A stretch of DNA of 6,899 nucleotides from Deferribacteraceae bacterium (lineage in GTDB: Bacteria > Chrysiogenota > Deferribacteres > Deferribacterales > JAISNW01). Shown piece by piece: positions 1-5,907 of the stretch; the stretch's first letter is position 1, and the number at the start of each line of letters is the position of its first letter. The stretch spans positions 1 to 6,899 of the forward strand of contig JAITWF010000152.1 of assembly GCA_031285415.1 (NCBI GenBank), read 5' to 3'. The position numbers were made by a program, and so were the translations under genes. The notes beneath the pieces were generated by a model. It saw nothing but the letters and a program-made list of their open reading frames with translations, had not been told where the DNA came from and ran no database searches.

Positions 1-8
1 TAGTTAAA

Positions 9-16
9 AAGGAGGT
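9..16 (+). promoter_or_regulatory. Strong Shine-Dalgarno site of the EF-G-like gene
   Basis: AAGGAGGT, a perfect anti-16S match. Its AGGAGG core (10-15) lies 6 nt before the ATG at 22. It fixes the start codon and suggests efficient translation. The promoter is outside the window. Confidence 0.85.
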
Positions 17-21
17 AACGT

Positions 22-2082
22 ATGGATACACAAGTAATTAGAGATGTAGCCTTCATCTCGCACGGTGGCGCAGGTAAAACCAGCCTCGTGGAGGCGATAC
101 TATTCAATTCAGGTATCACAAAGCGGATCGGCGACATCGAAACTGGCACCAGTATGATGGATTACGATCCTGTAGAGATCTCTCGTAAATTATCAATCAA
201 CACCAAAGTAGCAACGATCGAGTGGAACAAAAATCTGCTCAACATCATCGATACCCCAGGATATGCAAACTTTTTACATGAAACTAAATCGGCTCTATGC
301 GCCGCAAGTGGGGCGGTTGTCCTTGCCTCCGCTATCACAGGCGTAAAGGCGGAAACCTCTAGAGTGTGGGCGTTTGCAAATGAATACTCCCTAGCTCGCC
401 TGATCTTTATCAATAAAATGGACAAAGAACGAGCAGATTTTTATCGTGCTCTTGCTGATATAGAGAGAGTTTTTAATATCACACCACTGCCTTTATATAT
501 CCCGATCGGTGCGGCGGAAACGTTTACCGGTATTATCGATCTGATAAGCATGAAGGCGTACGTCTATACCGATACATCCTCAAACTACAAGATTCAAGAG
601 ATCCCTGCTGAACTTATGGCGGAGGCGGAGAAGTATCGCACAAAGCTTATCGAGGCGGCGAGCGAGATGGACGACGCACTGATCGAAAAGTACCTCGAAA
701 CTGGTGAACTGACCGAAGAGGAGATCCATAAAGGGCTTCGAGAGGGTACAATCACAAAGAAATTTGTGCCAGTATTGTGCGGCTCTGCGATTAGAAATAT
801 CGGCGCAAAGCTGCTACTAGAGGCTATAATTAAATATCTGCCGTCGCCAGCGGAGGAGCAGCCTCGTATCGCAGACGACAAGAAGAATAATGAGCAGATC
901 TTTGTGCAATCTACCGATGAGGCGTTCTCTGCATACGTTTTTAAAACGTTTATCGACCCATTTGCAGGTAAACTATCGATCTTTAGAGTGATCTCTGGCT
1001 CTGTAAAGAGCGATATGGAGGTCTTGAACTCTACGAAGGGCGAGAAGGAGAAGCTTGCGCAACTCTTCCTTATGCAGGGGAAAAATTATAATAAGACCGA
1101 TGAGGTCACCGCTGGGCAGATCGCTATGGTGAGTAAACTTCGCTATACCGACACCTTCGATACGCTATGCGCAGTGAATAAACCGATCGAGTTCCCTAAA
1201 GTTGATATGCCAGAGCCTGTAATCTCGTTTAGCATTGAGCCGAAATCGAAAGATGATGAGGAGAAGGTGTCGGCAGGGCTTCATAAACTGTTAGAGGAGG
1301 ATCAGGGGCTACAGATTAGGCGAGACCCTGAAACCGCTGAGCTACTCCTCTCTGGTATGGGGCAGATGCATATCGAGGCTGTCGTTGAGAAGTTGCAGAA
1401 GAAGTTTAATGTGCAGGTCGAGATGAAGGTGCCGAAGGTGCCATATCGAGAGACGATCAAGACGAAAGCCTCTGGACAAGGGAAATATAAGAAGCAGTCT
1501 GGCGGACGTGGGCAGTACGGCGATGTATGGCTCGAGTTGATACCTCTAGAGAGGGGTGCAGGAATTGAGTTTGAAGATCGTGTTGTCGGCGGCGTTGTGC
1601 CACGCAACTATATTCCAGCGGTCGAAAAGGGGGTGCGTGAGGCGGCTGTCGAGGGGGTAATATCGGGATATCCGATGGTGGATTTCAAATTTGCCCTATA
1701 CGACGGCTCTTATCACTCGGTGGATTCATCGGAGATGGCGTTTAAAGTAGCTGCCTCTATGGCGTTTAAAAAGGTCGCCTCCGATGCAAAGGTTATCCTT
1801 CTAGAACCGATCATGAATATGGATATCTTCGTGCCAGAGGAGCATGTTGGGGCGATTATCGGCGATATGAACTCTCGCAGAGGTAGAATTCTGAACGTTG
1901 AGCCGCAAACATCTGGACAGCATATCAGAGCGCAGGTGCCGATGGCAGAGATCCTCACCTATGCGCCAGATCTCCGCAGTATAACGGGCGGACATGGCAT
2001 GTTTACAATGGAATTCTCATACTATGAAGAGCTTCCATCTCACCTCACCGAAAAGGTCGTGGCAGAGAGGAAAAATAGATAG
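22..2082 (+). CDS. Elongation factor G-like translational GTPase
   Basis: A cytoplasmic translation-factor GTPase of the EF-G family, 686 residues, the usual EF-G length. The G domain shows a P-loop HGGAGKTS (residues 14-21), DTPGY (77-81), NKMD (131-134) and GSA (254-256). Domains II to V follow in normal order; the C-terminal region keeps the EF-G-type GDMNSRRGRI and a GxGxF-like end. The switch-I segment DYDPVEISRKLSI differs from the RGITI type of canonical EF-G and matches the DY(D/E)P..I.R..SI form of EF-G-like (FusA2 / EF-G-2) paralogues. It is therefore more likely a paralogue than the main translocase; canonical fusA normally sits with rpsL/rpsG, which are not here. The first P-loop position is Ser13, where Gly is usual. 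Known EF-G paralogues can act in ribosome recycling, stress translation or unknown roles, and the sequence does not decide which. Confidence 0.9.
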   Translation: MDTQVIRDVAFISHGGAGKTSLVEAILFNSGITKRIGDIETGTSMMDYDPVEISRKLSINTKVATIEWNKNLLNIIDTPGYANFLHETKSALCAASGAVVLASAITGVKAETSRVWAFANEYSLARLIFINKMDKERADFYRALADIERVFNITPLPLYIPIGAAETFTGIIDLISMKAYVYTDTSSNYKIQEIPAELMAEAEKYRTKLIEAASEMDDALIEKYLETGELTEEEIHKGLREGTITKKFVPVLCGSAIRNIGAKLLLEAIIKYLPSPAEEQPRIADDKKNNEQIFVQSTDEAFSAYVFKTFIDPFAGKLSIFRVISGSVKSDMEVLNSTKGEKEKLAQLFLMQGKNYNKTDEVTAGQIAMVSKLRYTDTFDTLCAVNKPIEFPKVDMPEPVISFSIEPKSKDDEEKVSAGLHKLLEEDQGLQIRRDPETAELLLSGMGQMHIEAVVEKLQKKFNVQVEMKVPKVPYRETIKTKASGQGKYKKQSGGRGQYGDVWLELIPLERGAGIEFEDRVVGGVVPRNYIPAVEKGVREAAVEGVISGYPMVDFKFALYDGSYHSVDSSEMAFKVAASMAFKKVASDAKVILLEPIMNMDIFVPEEHVGAIIGDMNSRRGRILNVEPQTSGQHIRAQVPMAEILTYAPDLRSITGGHGMFTMEFSYYEELPSHLTEKVVAERKNR

Positions 2083-2090
2083 ATCATGAT

Positions 2091-2127
2091 GTAGGGGCGG
2101 GGTTAGCCCACCCGAATGGATTTTTTT
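2091..2127 (+). repeat. GC-rich palindrome after the EF-G-like gene, possible dispersed repeat or weak terminator
   Basis: GGGCGGG (2095-2101) and CCCACCC (2107-2113) form a 7-position stem with one C-A mismatch and a 5-nt loop. A 7-nt gap and then seven T (2121-2127) follow. The gap before the T run makes it a poor intrinsic terminator. The GTAGGGGCGGGG... form resembles short palindromic repeats scattered in many bacterial genomes. It fills the gap between the two genes and may lower read-through. Confidence 0.4.
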
Positions 2128-2139
2128 GAGAGGTTATAT

Positions 2140-3036
2140 ATGAAAAAAATTTTAGTTTTATCAGTATTGGCGATTGCGTGTATCTCATGCGCAACGGCAC
2201 AGAAGGAGAGCAAAGAGCCAGCGGCTAATGTGGCATATGCAGCGAAAGCTGGCGATTTTGGCACATTTAACGTAGGCAATCTTAAATTAACCACACTGGT
2301 GGATGTTTCAGGTGTAGGCGATACCTCAAAGCTTATCGGATACACCGAAGAGATGAGCAAAAAGTATACGCCAGATGGCAAGATCGGCTTCTATGTGAAC
2401 GCATTCATAGTGCAGACGAAAGATAAAAATATCCTTGTCGATACAGGATTTGGTGCCGCTGCAAATGGTCAATTAATAGCTGCCGTTGCAAACGCAGGAT
2501 TAACGCCTGATAAGATCGATATAATCGTTCTCACGCATATGCACACCGATCATATTGGCGGACTGTTAACGAAAGATATCAAGCCTGCGTTCCCTAACGC
2601 TACACTTATGATCTCGAAGCCAGAGAAAGATTATTGGAGTGGTATGGTCGGCATGAGTGAGCAGGTTCAGATGGCAAAGGCTGTTATAAGAGCCTACGGA
2701 GCAAAGGTTAAAACCTTTAACTTCGGTGAGAAGATTATTCCAGAGATACTTACAATGGACGCAGTGGGACATACCGCAGGGCATACGGCGTATCTACTCA
2801 ATAATGAGCTGCTGATATGGGGCGATATTGTGCATGTGGCAGAGGTGCAGATGGCGCAGCCTGGAGTTAGTATTGCATACGACAGCGATCCTGTGAAGGC
2901 GGCGGAGACACGCATTAGAATTATGAATGAAGTGGTAAAAAATAAGTGGAGCGTGGCTGGTATGCACCTAGCATTTCCAGCTATCGGTACATTGGAGAAA
3001 AAGGGCGAAGGATTTATCTGGGTGCCTAAAAAATAG
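2140..3036 (+). CDS. Exported metallo-beta-lactamase-fold hydrolase
   Basis: A zinc-dependent hydrolase of the metallo-beta-lactamase superfamily, 298 residues from the chosen start. The ATG at 2140 is preferred over the in-frame ATG at 2116 because GAGAGG (2128-2133) lies 6 nt upstream and the protein then opens with MKK and a signal peptide. The signal ends either as a lipoprotein (Cys14 or Cys17) or at an AxA site after Ala20 (ATA|Q), so the protein is periplasmic or membrane-anchored. Metal ligands: HMHTDH (His133, His135, Asp137, His138), GHTAGH (His211/His215), GDIVH (Asp229) and His276 in GMHLAFP. This layout, including the 47-residue gap between Asp229 and His276, resembles the methyl parathion hydrolase / AHL-lactonase branch more than true beta-lactamases. 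The substrate is unknown; a lactone or ester is an inference. The gene ends at a clear terminator and is probably monocistronic or the last gene after the GTPase. Confidence 0.88.
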   Translation: MKKILVLSVLAIACISCATAQKESKEPAANVAYAAKAGDFGTFNVGNLKLTTLVDVSGVGDTSKLIGYTEEMSKKYTPDGKIGFYVNAFIVQTKDKNILVDTGFGAAANGQLIAAVANAGLTPDKIDIIVLTHMHTDHIGGLLTKDIKPAFPNATLMISKPEKDYWSGMVGMSEQVQMAKAVIRAYGAKVKTFNFGEKIIPEILTMDAVGHTAGHTAYLLNNELLIWGDIVHVAEVQMAQPGVSIAYDSDPVKAAETRIRIMNEVVKNKWSVAGMHLAFPAIGTLEKKGEGFIWVPKK

Positions 3037-3039
3037 TGA

Positions 3040-3067
3040 TTGAGATCTTTGGAATTTGTGTTATTAT
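3040..3067 (+). promoter_or_regulatory. Possible plus-strand promoter just after the hydrolase gene
   Basis: TTGAGA (3040-3045), a 16-nt spacer and TATTAT (3062-3067), each 5 of 6 matches to the sigma-70 consensus. The predicted start is near 3074, directly before the terminator at 3082-3103. It would give either a very short RNA or, on read-through, an antisense RNA over the minus-strand small gene. It could be a chance match in AT-rich DNA. Confidence 0.3.
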
Positions 3068-3081
3068 ATCCCCTAAGGAGC

Positions 3082-3103
3082 GGAGGGCTTGCGCCCTCCT
3101 TTT
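3082..3103 (+). terminator. Intrinsic terminator of the hydrolase gene
   Basis: GGAGGGC (3082-3088) and GCCCTCC (3093-3099) make a perfect 7-bp GC-rich stem with a TTGC loop, followed by TTTT. It lies 46 bases after the hydrolase stop codon. Read on the minus strand the loop is a GCAA tetraloop, so the hairpin would also form at the 3' end of the minus-strand small gene, though without a U tract there. Confidence 0.8.
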
Positions 3104-3110
3104 CGGGAGC

Positions 3111-3203
3111 CTACCACCACTCTAGAGTGATTTTAAGCTTCCCTAGCCAGAAGGAGAAGCGGGCTAGTGCTTTCCTTCTAACGGTACGTTTGGTTTTATC
3201 CAT
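3111..3203 (-). CDS. Small basic, Trp-rich protein, 30 residues, unrecognised
   Basis: A 30-codon frame, ATG at 3203 to TAG at 3111. I recognise no family. The N-terminal half is strongly basic (starts MDKTKRTVRRKALARF); the C-terminal half mixes aromatic and aliphatic residues with Lys (WLGKLKI) and ends in two Trp. There are nine Lys/Arg, two acidic residues and no Cys. Four independent signs support a real gene: AAGGAG 6 nt before the ATG; a good sigma-70 promoter (3259-3287) giving a leader of about 50 nt; a GC-rich hairpin (3226-3251) at the very 5' end of that leader; and a hairpin (3082-3099) just after the stop. It could be a membrane-active or nucleic-acid-binding peptide, a type I toxin or a leader peptide. 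All of these are inference. Conservation in relatives has not been tested. Confidence 0.5.
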   Translation of the reverse strand: MDKTKRTVRRKALARFSFWLGKLKITLEWW

Positions 3204-3225
3204 AACGTGCTCCTTAAAGAGGATT

Positions 3226-3257
3226 CAGGGCAGGGCTTAAACTCTGCCCTGTGTTTT
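3226..3257 (+). terminator. GC-rich hairpin with a T-rich tail; also the 5' hairpin of the minus-strand small gene
   Basis: CAGGGCAG (3226-3233) pairs perfectly with CTGCCCTG (3244-3251), followed on the plus strand by TGTTTTGTTT. CAGGGC occurs twice in tandem on the left arm, so an alternative 6-bp pairing (3231-3236 with 3246-3251) is possible. On the plus strand it would end a transcript entering from 3104-3225, where no plus-strand gene is seen. On the minus strand the hairpin begins within a few bases of the predicted transcription start and could stabilise the small-gene mRNA. Confidence 0.55.
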
Positions 3258-3258
3258 G

Positions 3259-3287
3259 TTTATAGCATTAAATTTTGGCATAATCAA
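3259..3287 (-). promoter_or_regulatory. Sigma-70-type promoter of the minus-strand small gene
   Basis: On the minus strand: TTGATT (3287-3282), a 17-nt spacer and TATAAA (3264-3259, 5 of 6 consensus), with TGC directly before the -10 (extended -10). The predicted start is near 3252. It stands back to back with the tRNA promoter, about 20 bp from its -35 box. Confidence 0.5.
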
Positions 3288-3305
3288 TATTTTCATAATA
3301 ATCTC

Positions 3306-3335
3306 TTGACAAACAAGGGGATATTAAAGTATGTA
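3306..3335 (+). promoter_or_regulatory. tRNA operon promoter
   Basis: A perfect TTGACA (3306-3311), an 18-nt spacer and TATGTA (3330-3335). A second -10 candidate, TATTAT (3334-3339), would need a 22-nt spacer. The AT-rich stretch just upstream (3270-3305) resembles an UP element, as expected for stable-RNA promoters. The predicted start is about 25 nt before the tRNA-Leu gene. Confidence 0.6.
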
Positions 3336-3368
3336 TTATGCCGAAGACAAAATTGCTTCTTTTTATAT

Positions 3369-3450
3369 GCGGGTGTGGCGGAACTGGTAGACGCGCTAGA
3401 CTTAGGATCTAGTGCCGCAAGGCGTAGGGGTTCAAGTCCCTCCACCCGCA
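3369..3450 (+). tRNA. tRNA-Leu (anticodon UAG)
   Basis: Acceptor stem GCGGGTG/CACCCGC with discriminator A3450. The D arm contains GGTAGAC. The anticodon arm CTAGA-CTTAGGA-TCTAG carries TAG at 3403-3405. The long variable arm (GCC-GCAA-GGC) is typical of class II leucine tRNAs, and the T arm has the standard GTTCAAGTC loop. It reads CUN leucine codons. The CCA end is not encoded (TTTT follows), so the cell needs a CCA-adding enzyme. Confidence 0.97.
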
Positions 3451-3470
3451 TTTTCTTTTTTAATTTTTTA

Positions 3471-3543
3471 GCGGGTGTAGCTCAGTTGGTAGAGCGCGAC
3501 CTTGCCAAGGTTGAGGTAGCGGGTTCGAACCCCGTCACCCGCT
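3471..3543 (+). tRNA. tRNA-Gly (anticodon GCC)
   Basis: Acceptor stem GCGGGTG/CACCCGC with discriminator T3543 (U73 is usual for bacterial tRNA-Gly). D loop AGTTGGTAGAGC, anticodon loop TTGCCAA with GCC at 3504-3506, and T arm GGGTTCGAACCCC. The CCA end is not encoded. It lies 20 bases after tRNA-Leu in an AT-rich linker and is very likely cotranscribed with it. It reads GGC and GGU codons. Confidence 0.97.
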
Positions 3544-3552
3544 GTATTTCTG

Positions 3553-3659
3553 CTGTGTGAGCGCACTGTGTCGTTATTTTTTTCAAGCTAAATCCTCATG
3601 TACCATATGTACACTCCGGTTTAGTTTGAAAAAGCCGTCTAACATTGCATCTCACACAG
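3553..3659 (+). repeat. Long imperfect hairpin between tRNA-Gly and tig
   Basis: The whole spacer folds on itself. From the outside in: CTGTGTGAG (3553-3561) with CTCACACAG (3651-3659), perfect; GCACTGT (3563-3569) with ACATTGC (3642-3648), one mismatch; 3578-3594 with 3618-3634, 17 bp including three G-T pairs; TGTAC (3599-3603) with GTACA (3609-3613) around a CATAT loop. No T run follows, so it is not an ordinary terminator. It could be a structured leader or RNase III processing site separating the tRNAs from tig mRNA, a small RNA, or a MITE-like inverted repeat. Confidence 0.7.
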
Positions 3660-3701
3660 AAGCAATACTCTTATCTAATCAAAATCTCAGGAGTCTATCT
3701 A

Positions 3702-5069
3702 ATGAATGTTACCGTAAATGACGCACCTAAATCGCAGAAAGAGCTACTGATCGAGCTTCCTTACAGCAAATTTGAAGAGGCTGCCGATACAGAGTGCGAT
3801 AACGTAGCTAAAAAGGCTAAAATTCCTGGATTTCGCCCAGGCAAAGCGCCACGTGATGTAGTTAAGAAGCAAAATATGCACCAGATTCGTGCTGCTGCTG
3901 CCGAAAAGGTAATAAATGACGCAATGAGAGAGGCTCTCGTCTCTAATAATATCAATCCTCTCACACAGCCAGAGGTTAAAAACGTTGTAATGGAGGAGGG
4001 GAAGCCGATCTCCTTCACAGTTATGGTTGATGTATACCCTACATTTAGCATTGCTAAATTCGAAGGATTTGCATTTGAGCGCACAAATATAGCTATAGAC
4101 GATTCTGATGTTGAAAATACAATAAAAACTCTGCAAGATAGATTTGCAGAGTTCAAAAAGATCTCTAGAAAGCGCAAGGCTCGCATGGGCGACCAGACGA
4201 TTATCGACTTTCAAGGGAAGCTAGAGGGTGTTCCATTTGATGGCGGTACAGCAGAGAAGCAGCCGCTGGAGCTTGGTTCAAACCAGTTTATCCCTGGATT
4301 TGAAGAGGGTGTCGTTGGGATGAGTATCGACGAAACAAAAGATATCAACGTTACCTTCCCAGAGGAGTATCATCAGAAAGATCTCGCTGGCAAAGAGGTT
4401 GTATTCACCGTTGTATTACACGAAATCAACGAAAAGATCTCGCCAGAGGTAGACGATGAGTTTGCTCAAAAGGTAGACCCTAAGATCGAAACCGCTGAGG
4501 CGTTAAGAGCGATAATCAAAAAAGATCTGCAACATGAAGCTGATCAATATACTAAAGTTGAAACTTTCACAAACATACTGGATAAACTTATCGAAGAGAA
4601 CGGCTTTGAAGTGCCAGAGTCTATCGTTATGGAGCAGGCAGAGCGTCTGGCAGGGCAGAGCCTACAGCAGTACTACCAGATGGGTATAGATCCGCAGATG
4701 TTTGGGCTAAACCCTAAAGCGATGGCTCCTAAGTTTATGGATGAGGCGACAAAACAGATTAAAAGAGCCCTTATCATCGGCAAGGTAGCGGAGGAGCAGT
4801 CGGTTACAGTTACTGACGACGATGTAACTGCGGAGATTGCACGTATCGCCGACTTAGCAGGGCGCACAGCAGAGGAGATTCGCAAAGACGTTGAGGAGCG
4901 CAATCAGATGATGGCGTTGCAGAACGACGTTCTCTCTGATAAAGTATATCTACTCCTTGCAGAGAAGAGCAAGATCACCGATAAAACTGTGACTCGTGAG
5001 GAGTTTGAAAAGATTCAGGCAGATAAAGCAGCAAAAGAGGCTAAAGACGCCGAAGCTGAGAGCAAATAA
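3702..5069 (+). CDS. tig: Trigger factor, ribosome-bound chaperone and peptidyl-prolyl isomerase
   Basis: Trigger factor binds at the ribosome exit tunnel and guards nascent chains. The start is the ATG at 3702, with AGGAG (3689-3693) 8 nt upstream and the usual trigger factor opening MNVTV; an in-frame TTG at 3645 would only add residues read from the hairpin. The product is 455 residues, typical for the family. The N-terminal ribosome-binding domain has GFRPGKAP at 43-50, the conserved FRxGxxP-type loop that docks on ribosomal protein uL23. The FKBP-type domain spans about 162-243 (MGDQTIIDF, SNQFIPGFEEG, FTVVLHEI). The C-terminal substrate-binding arm follows and ends in a Lys/Glu/Ala-rich tail. 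The gene overlaps clpP by one base (TAATG), so the two are cotranscribed and probably translationally coupled. The promoter is unclear: read-through from the tRNAs or a weak promoter within 3620-3680. Confidence 0.96.
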   Translation: MNVTVNDAPKSQKELLIELPYSKFEEAADTECDNVAKKAKIPGFRPGKAPRDVVKKQNMHQIRAAAAEKVINDAMREALVSNNINPLTQPEVKNVVMEEGKPISFTVMVDVYPTFSIAKFEGFAFERTNIAIDDSDVENTIKTLQDRFAEFKKISRKRKARMGDQTIIDFQGKLEGVPFDGGTAEKQPLELGSNQFIPGFEEGVVGMSIDETKDINVTFPEEYHQKDLAGKEVVFTVVLHEINEKISPEVDDEFAQKVDPKIETAEALRAIIKKDLQHEADQYTKVETFTNILDKLIEENGFEVPESIVMEQAERLAGQSLQQYYQMGIDPQMFGLNPKAMAPKFMDEATKQIKRALIIGKVAEEQSVTVTDDDVTAEIARIADLAGRTAEEIRKDVEERNQMMALQNDVLSDKVYLLLAEKSKITDKTVTREEFEKIQADKAAKEAKDAEAESK

Positions 5070-5653
5070 TGAGCTACTATGTACCTTATGTAATCGAGCA
5101 GACAGGGCGTGGTGAGCGTTCATACGATATATACTCACGCCTTTTAAAGGATCGTATTATCTTCTTGGGAACGGCAGTTGACGACGCAGTGGCAAACTCG
5201 ATCATTGCGCAGCTTCTCTTCCTTGAGGCAGATGATCCCGAGAAGGATGTGTATCTCTATATCAATAGCCCTGGTGGCGTTGTGACGAGCGGTTTTGCGA
5301 TCTTTGATACGTTGAACTATATAAAGCCGAATGTATCGACGATCTGCCTAGGGCAGGCGGCTAGCATGGGTGCATTCCTGCTGGCAGCTGGCCATAAAGG
5401 TAAGCGTTACGCTCTGCCGAATGCACGTATAATGATCCATCAGCCATCTGGCGGCGCACAGGGACAGTCTACCGATATGCGTATTCAGGTGGAGGAGATG
5501 TTTCGCCAGCGCAAGCGGATCAACGATATCTTAGCTGAACGCACAGGCAAAACGTCAGAGCAGATCGAAAGAGATTGCGAAAGGGACTACTTTATGAGTG
5601 CCGAAGAGGCGAAAGAGTACGGACTGATAGACGATATATTTATTAGACATTAA
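5069..5653 (+). CDS. clpP: ATP-dependent Clp protease proteolytic subunit
   Basis: Serine peptidase (family S14) that forms the tetradecameric barrel of ClpXP/ClpAP. It has 194 residues, normal for the family. The catalytic triad is visible: Ser99 in GQAASMGAF, His124 in MIHQPSGG and Asp173 in ERDYFMS. The oxyanion and substrate-binding stretch YINSPGG (64-70) is intact. The ATG overlaps the tig stop codon; there is only a weak GAGAG-like ribosome site, which fits translational coupling. In many bacteria the order is tig-clpP-clpX; here a strong terminator follows clpP at once and the next gene lies on the other strand, so clpX must be elsewhere. Confidence 0.97.
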   Translation: MSYYVPYVIEQTGRGERSYDIYSRLLKDRIIFLGTAVDDAVANSIIAQLLFLEADDPEKDVYLYINSPGGVVTSGFAIFDTLNYIKPNVSTICLGQAASMGAFLLAAGHKGKRYALPNARIMIHQPSGGAQGQSTDMRIQVEEMFRQRKRINDILAERTGKTSEQIERDCERDYFMSAEEAKEYGLIDDIFIRH

Positions 5654-5660
5654 TGATACT

Positions 5661-5688
5661 AAGGGGTGATTAAATCGCCCCTTTTTTT
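5661..5688 (+). terminator. Intrinsic terminator of the tig-clpP operon
   Basis: The left arm AAGGGGTGAT (5661-5670) pairs with ATCGCCCC(TT) ending near 5683 around a TAA loop (8 bp with one T-G pair, extended by AA/TT), followed by seven T (5682-5688). It begins 8 nt after the clpP stop. The minus-strand antitoxin gene converges on it from the other side, but the minus strand lacks a long T run after the stem. Confidence 0.92.
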
Positions 5689-5693
5689 ATTCC

Positions 5694-5903
5694 TCATTTC
5701 CTTCCTGTCTTTCTGCTCGTTCCACTCAACAACGCAATAGTTTCTTGCATCTTGTCGTATGTGTCTATGCCTATAAGGACGGCCTTTGCCTCGCCATTTT
5801 GAGTGATAATGTATTGCCCATCAATTTCATTAATAGTTCTTATAATCTCTGCTGCATTGGCTTTTAGGTAGCTGATAGGTTTGATCTGTTCTGATAGCTT
5901 CAT
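5694..5903 (-). CDS. Orphan Phd/YefM-family antitoxin
   Basis: A 69-residue protein with the Phd/YefM pattern: a DNA-binding N-terminal part (ISYLKANAAEIIRTINE, about 10-26), then the conserved strand pair YIITQNGEAKAVLIGIDTYDKMQETIALL (about 31-59) in the usual order. The start is the ATG at 5903, with GAGGTG (5913-5908) 4 nt upstream. In the family the protein neutralises a RelE/ParE- or Doc-type toxin through its C-terminal tail and represses its own promoter. Here the tail after ETIALL is short and basic (SGTSRKTGRK), where I would expect a longer helix leading to the toxin-binding region. No toxin gene follows: the frame ends 12 bases from the clpP terminator side. It is probably a truncated or orphan antitoxin, or one that acts on a toxin elsewhere. 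Confidence 0.8.
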   Translation of the reverse strand: MKLSEQIKPISYLKANAAEIIRTINEIDGQYIITQNGEAKAVLIGIDTYDKMQETIALLSGTSRKTGRK

Positions 5904-5907
5904 ACGT

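Noticed and set aside
2116..2139. Upstream ATG for the MBL hydrolase
   Set aside because: It has no ribosome site, overlaps the palindrome, and would place eight residues before a clear signal peptide.
3143..3179. RNA pseudoknot: CTAGCC pairing with GGCTAG inside an 11-bp AGAAGGA/TCCTTCT hairpin
   Set aside because: The first connecting loop would have zero length, which is not sterically possible with the full stem, and the bases are also codons of the minus-strand small gene. At most these are alternative folds.
3040..3560. Plus-strand open frames of 66 and 117 codons across 3040-3240 and 3207-3560
   Set aside because: They run through two terminator hairpins and both tRNA genes, have no ribosome site and show no protein-like composition; they are chance open frames.
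3645..3701. Upstream TTG start extending trigger factor by 19 residues
   Set aside because: It has no Shine-Dalgarno, lies inside the long hairpin, and the ATG at 3702 has AGGAG at 8 nt and the conserved N-terminus.
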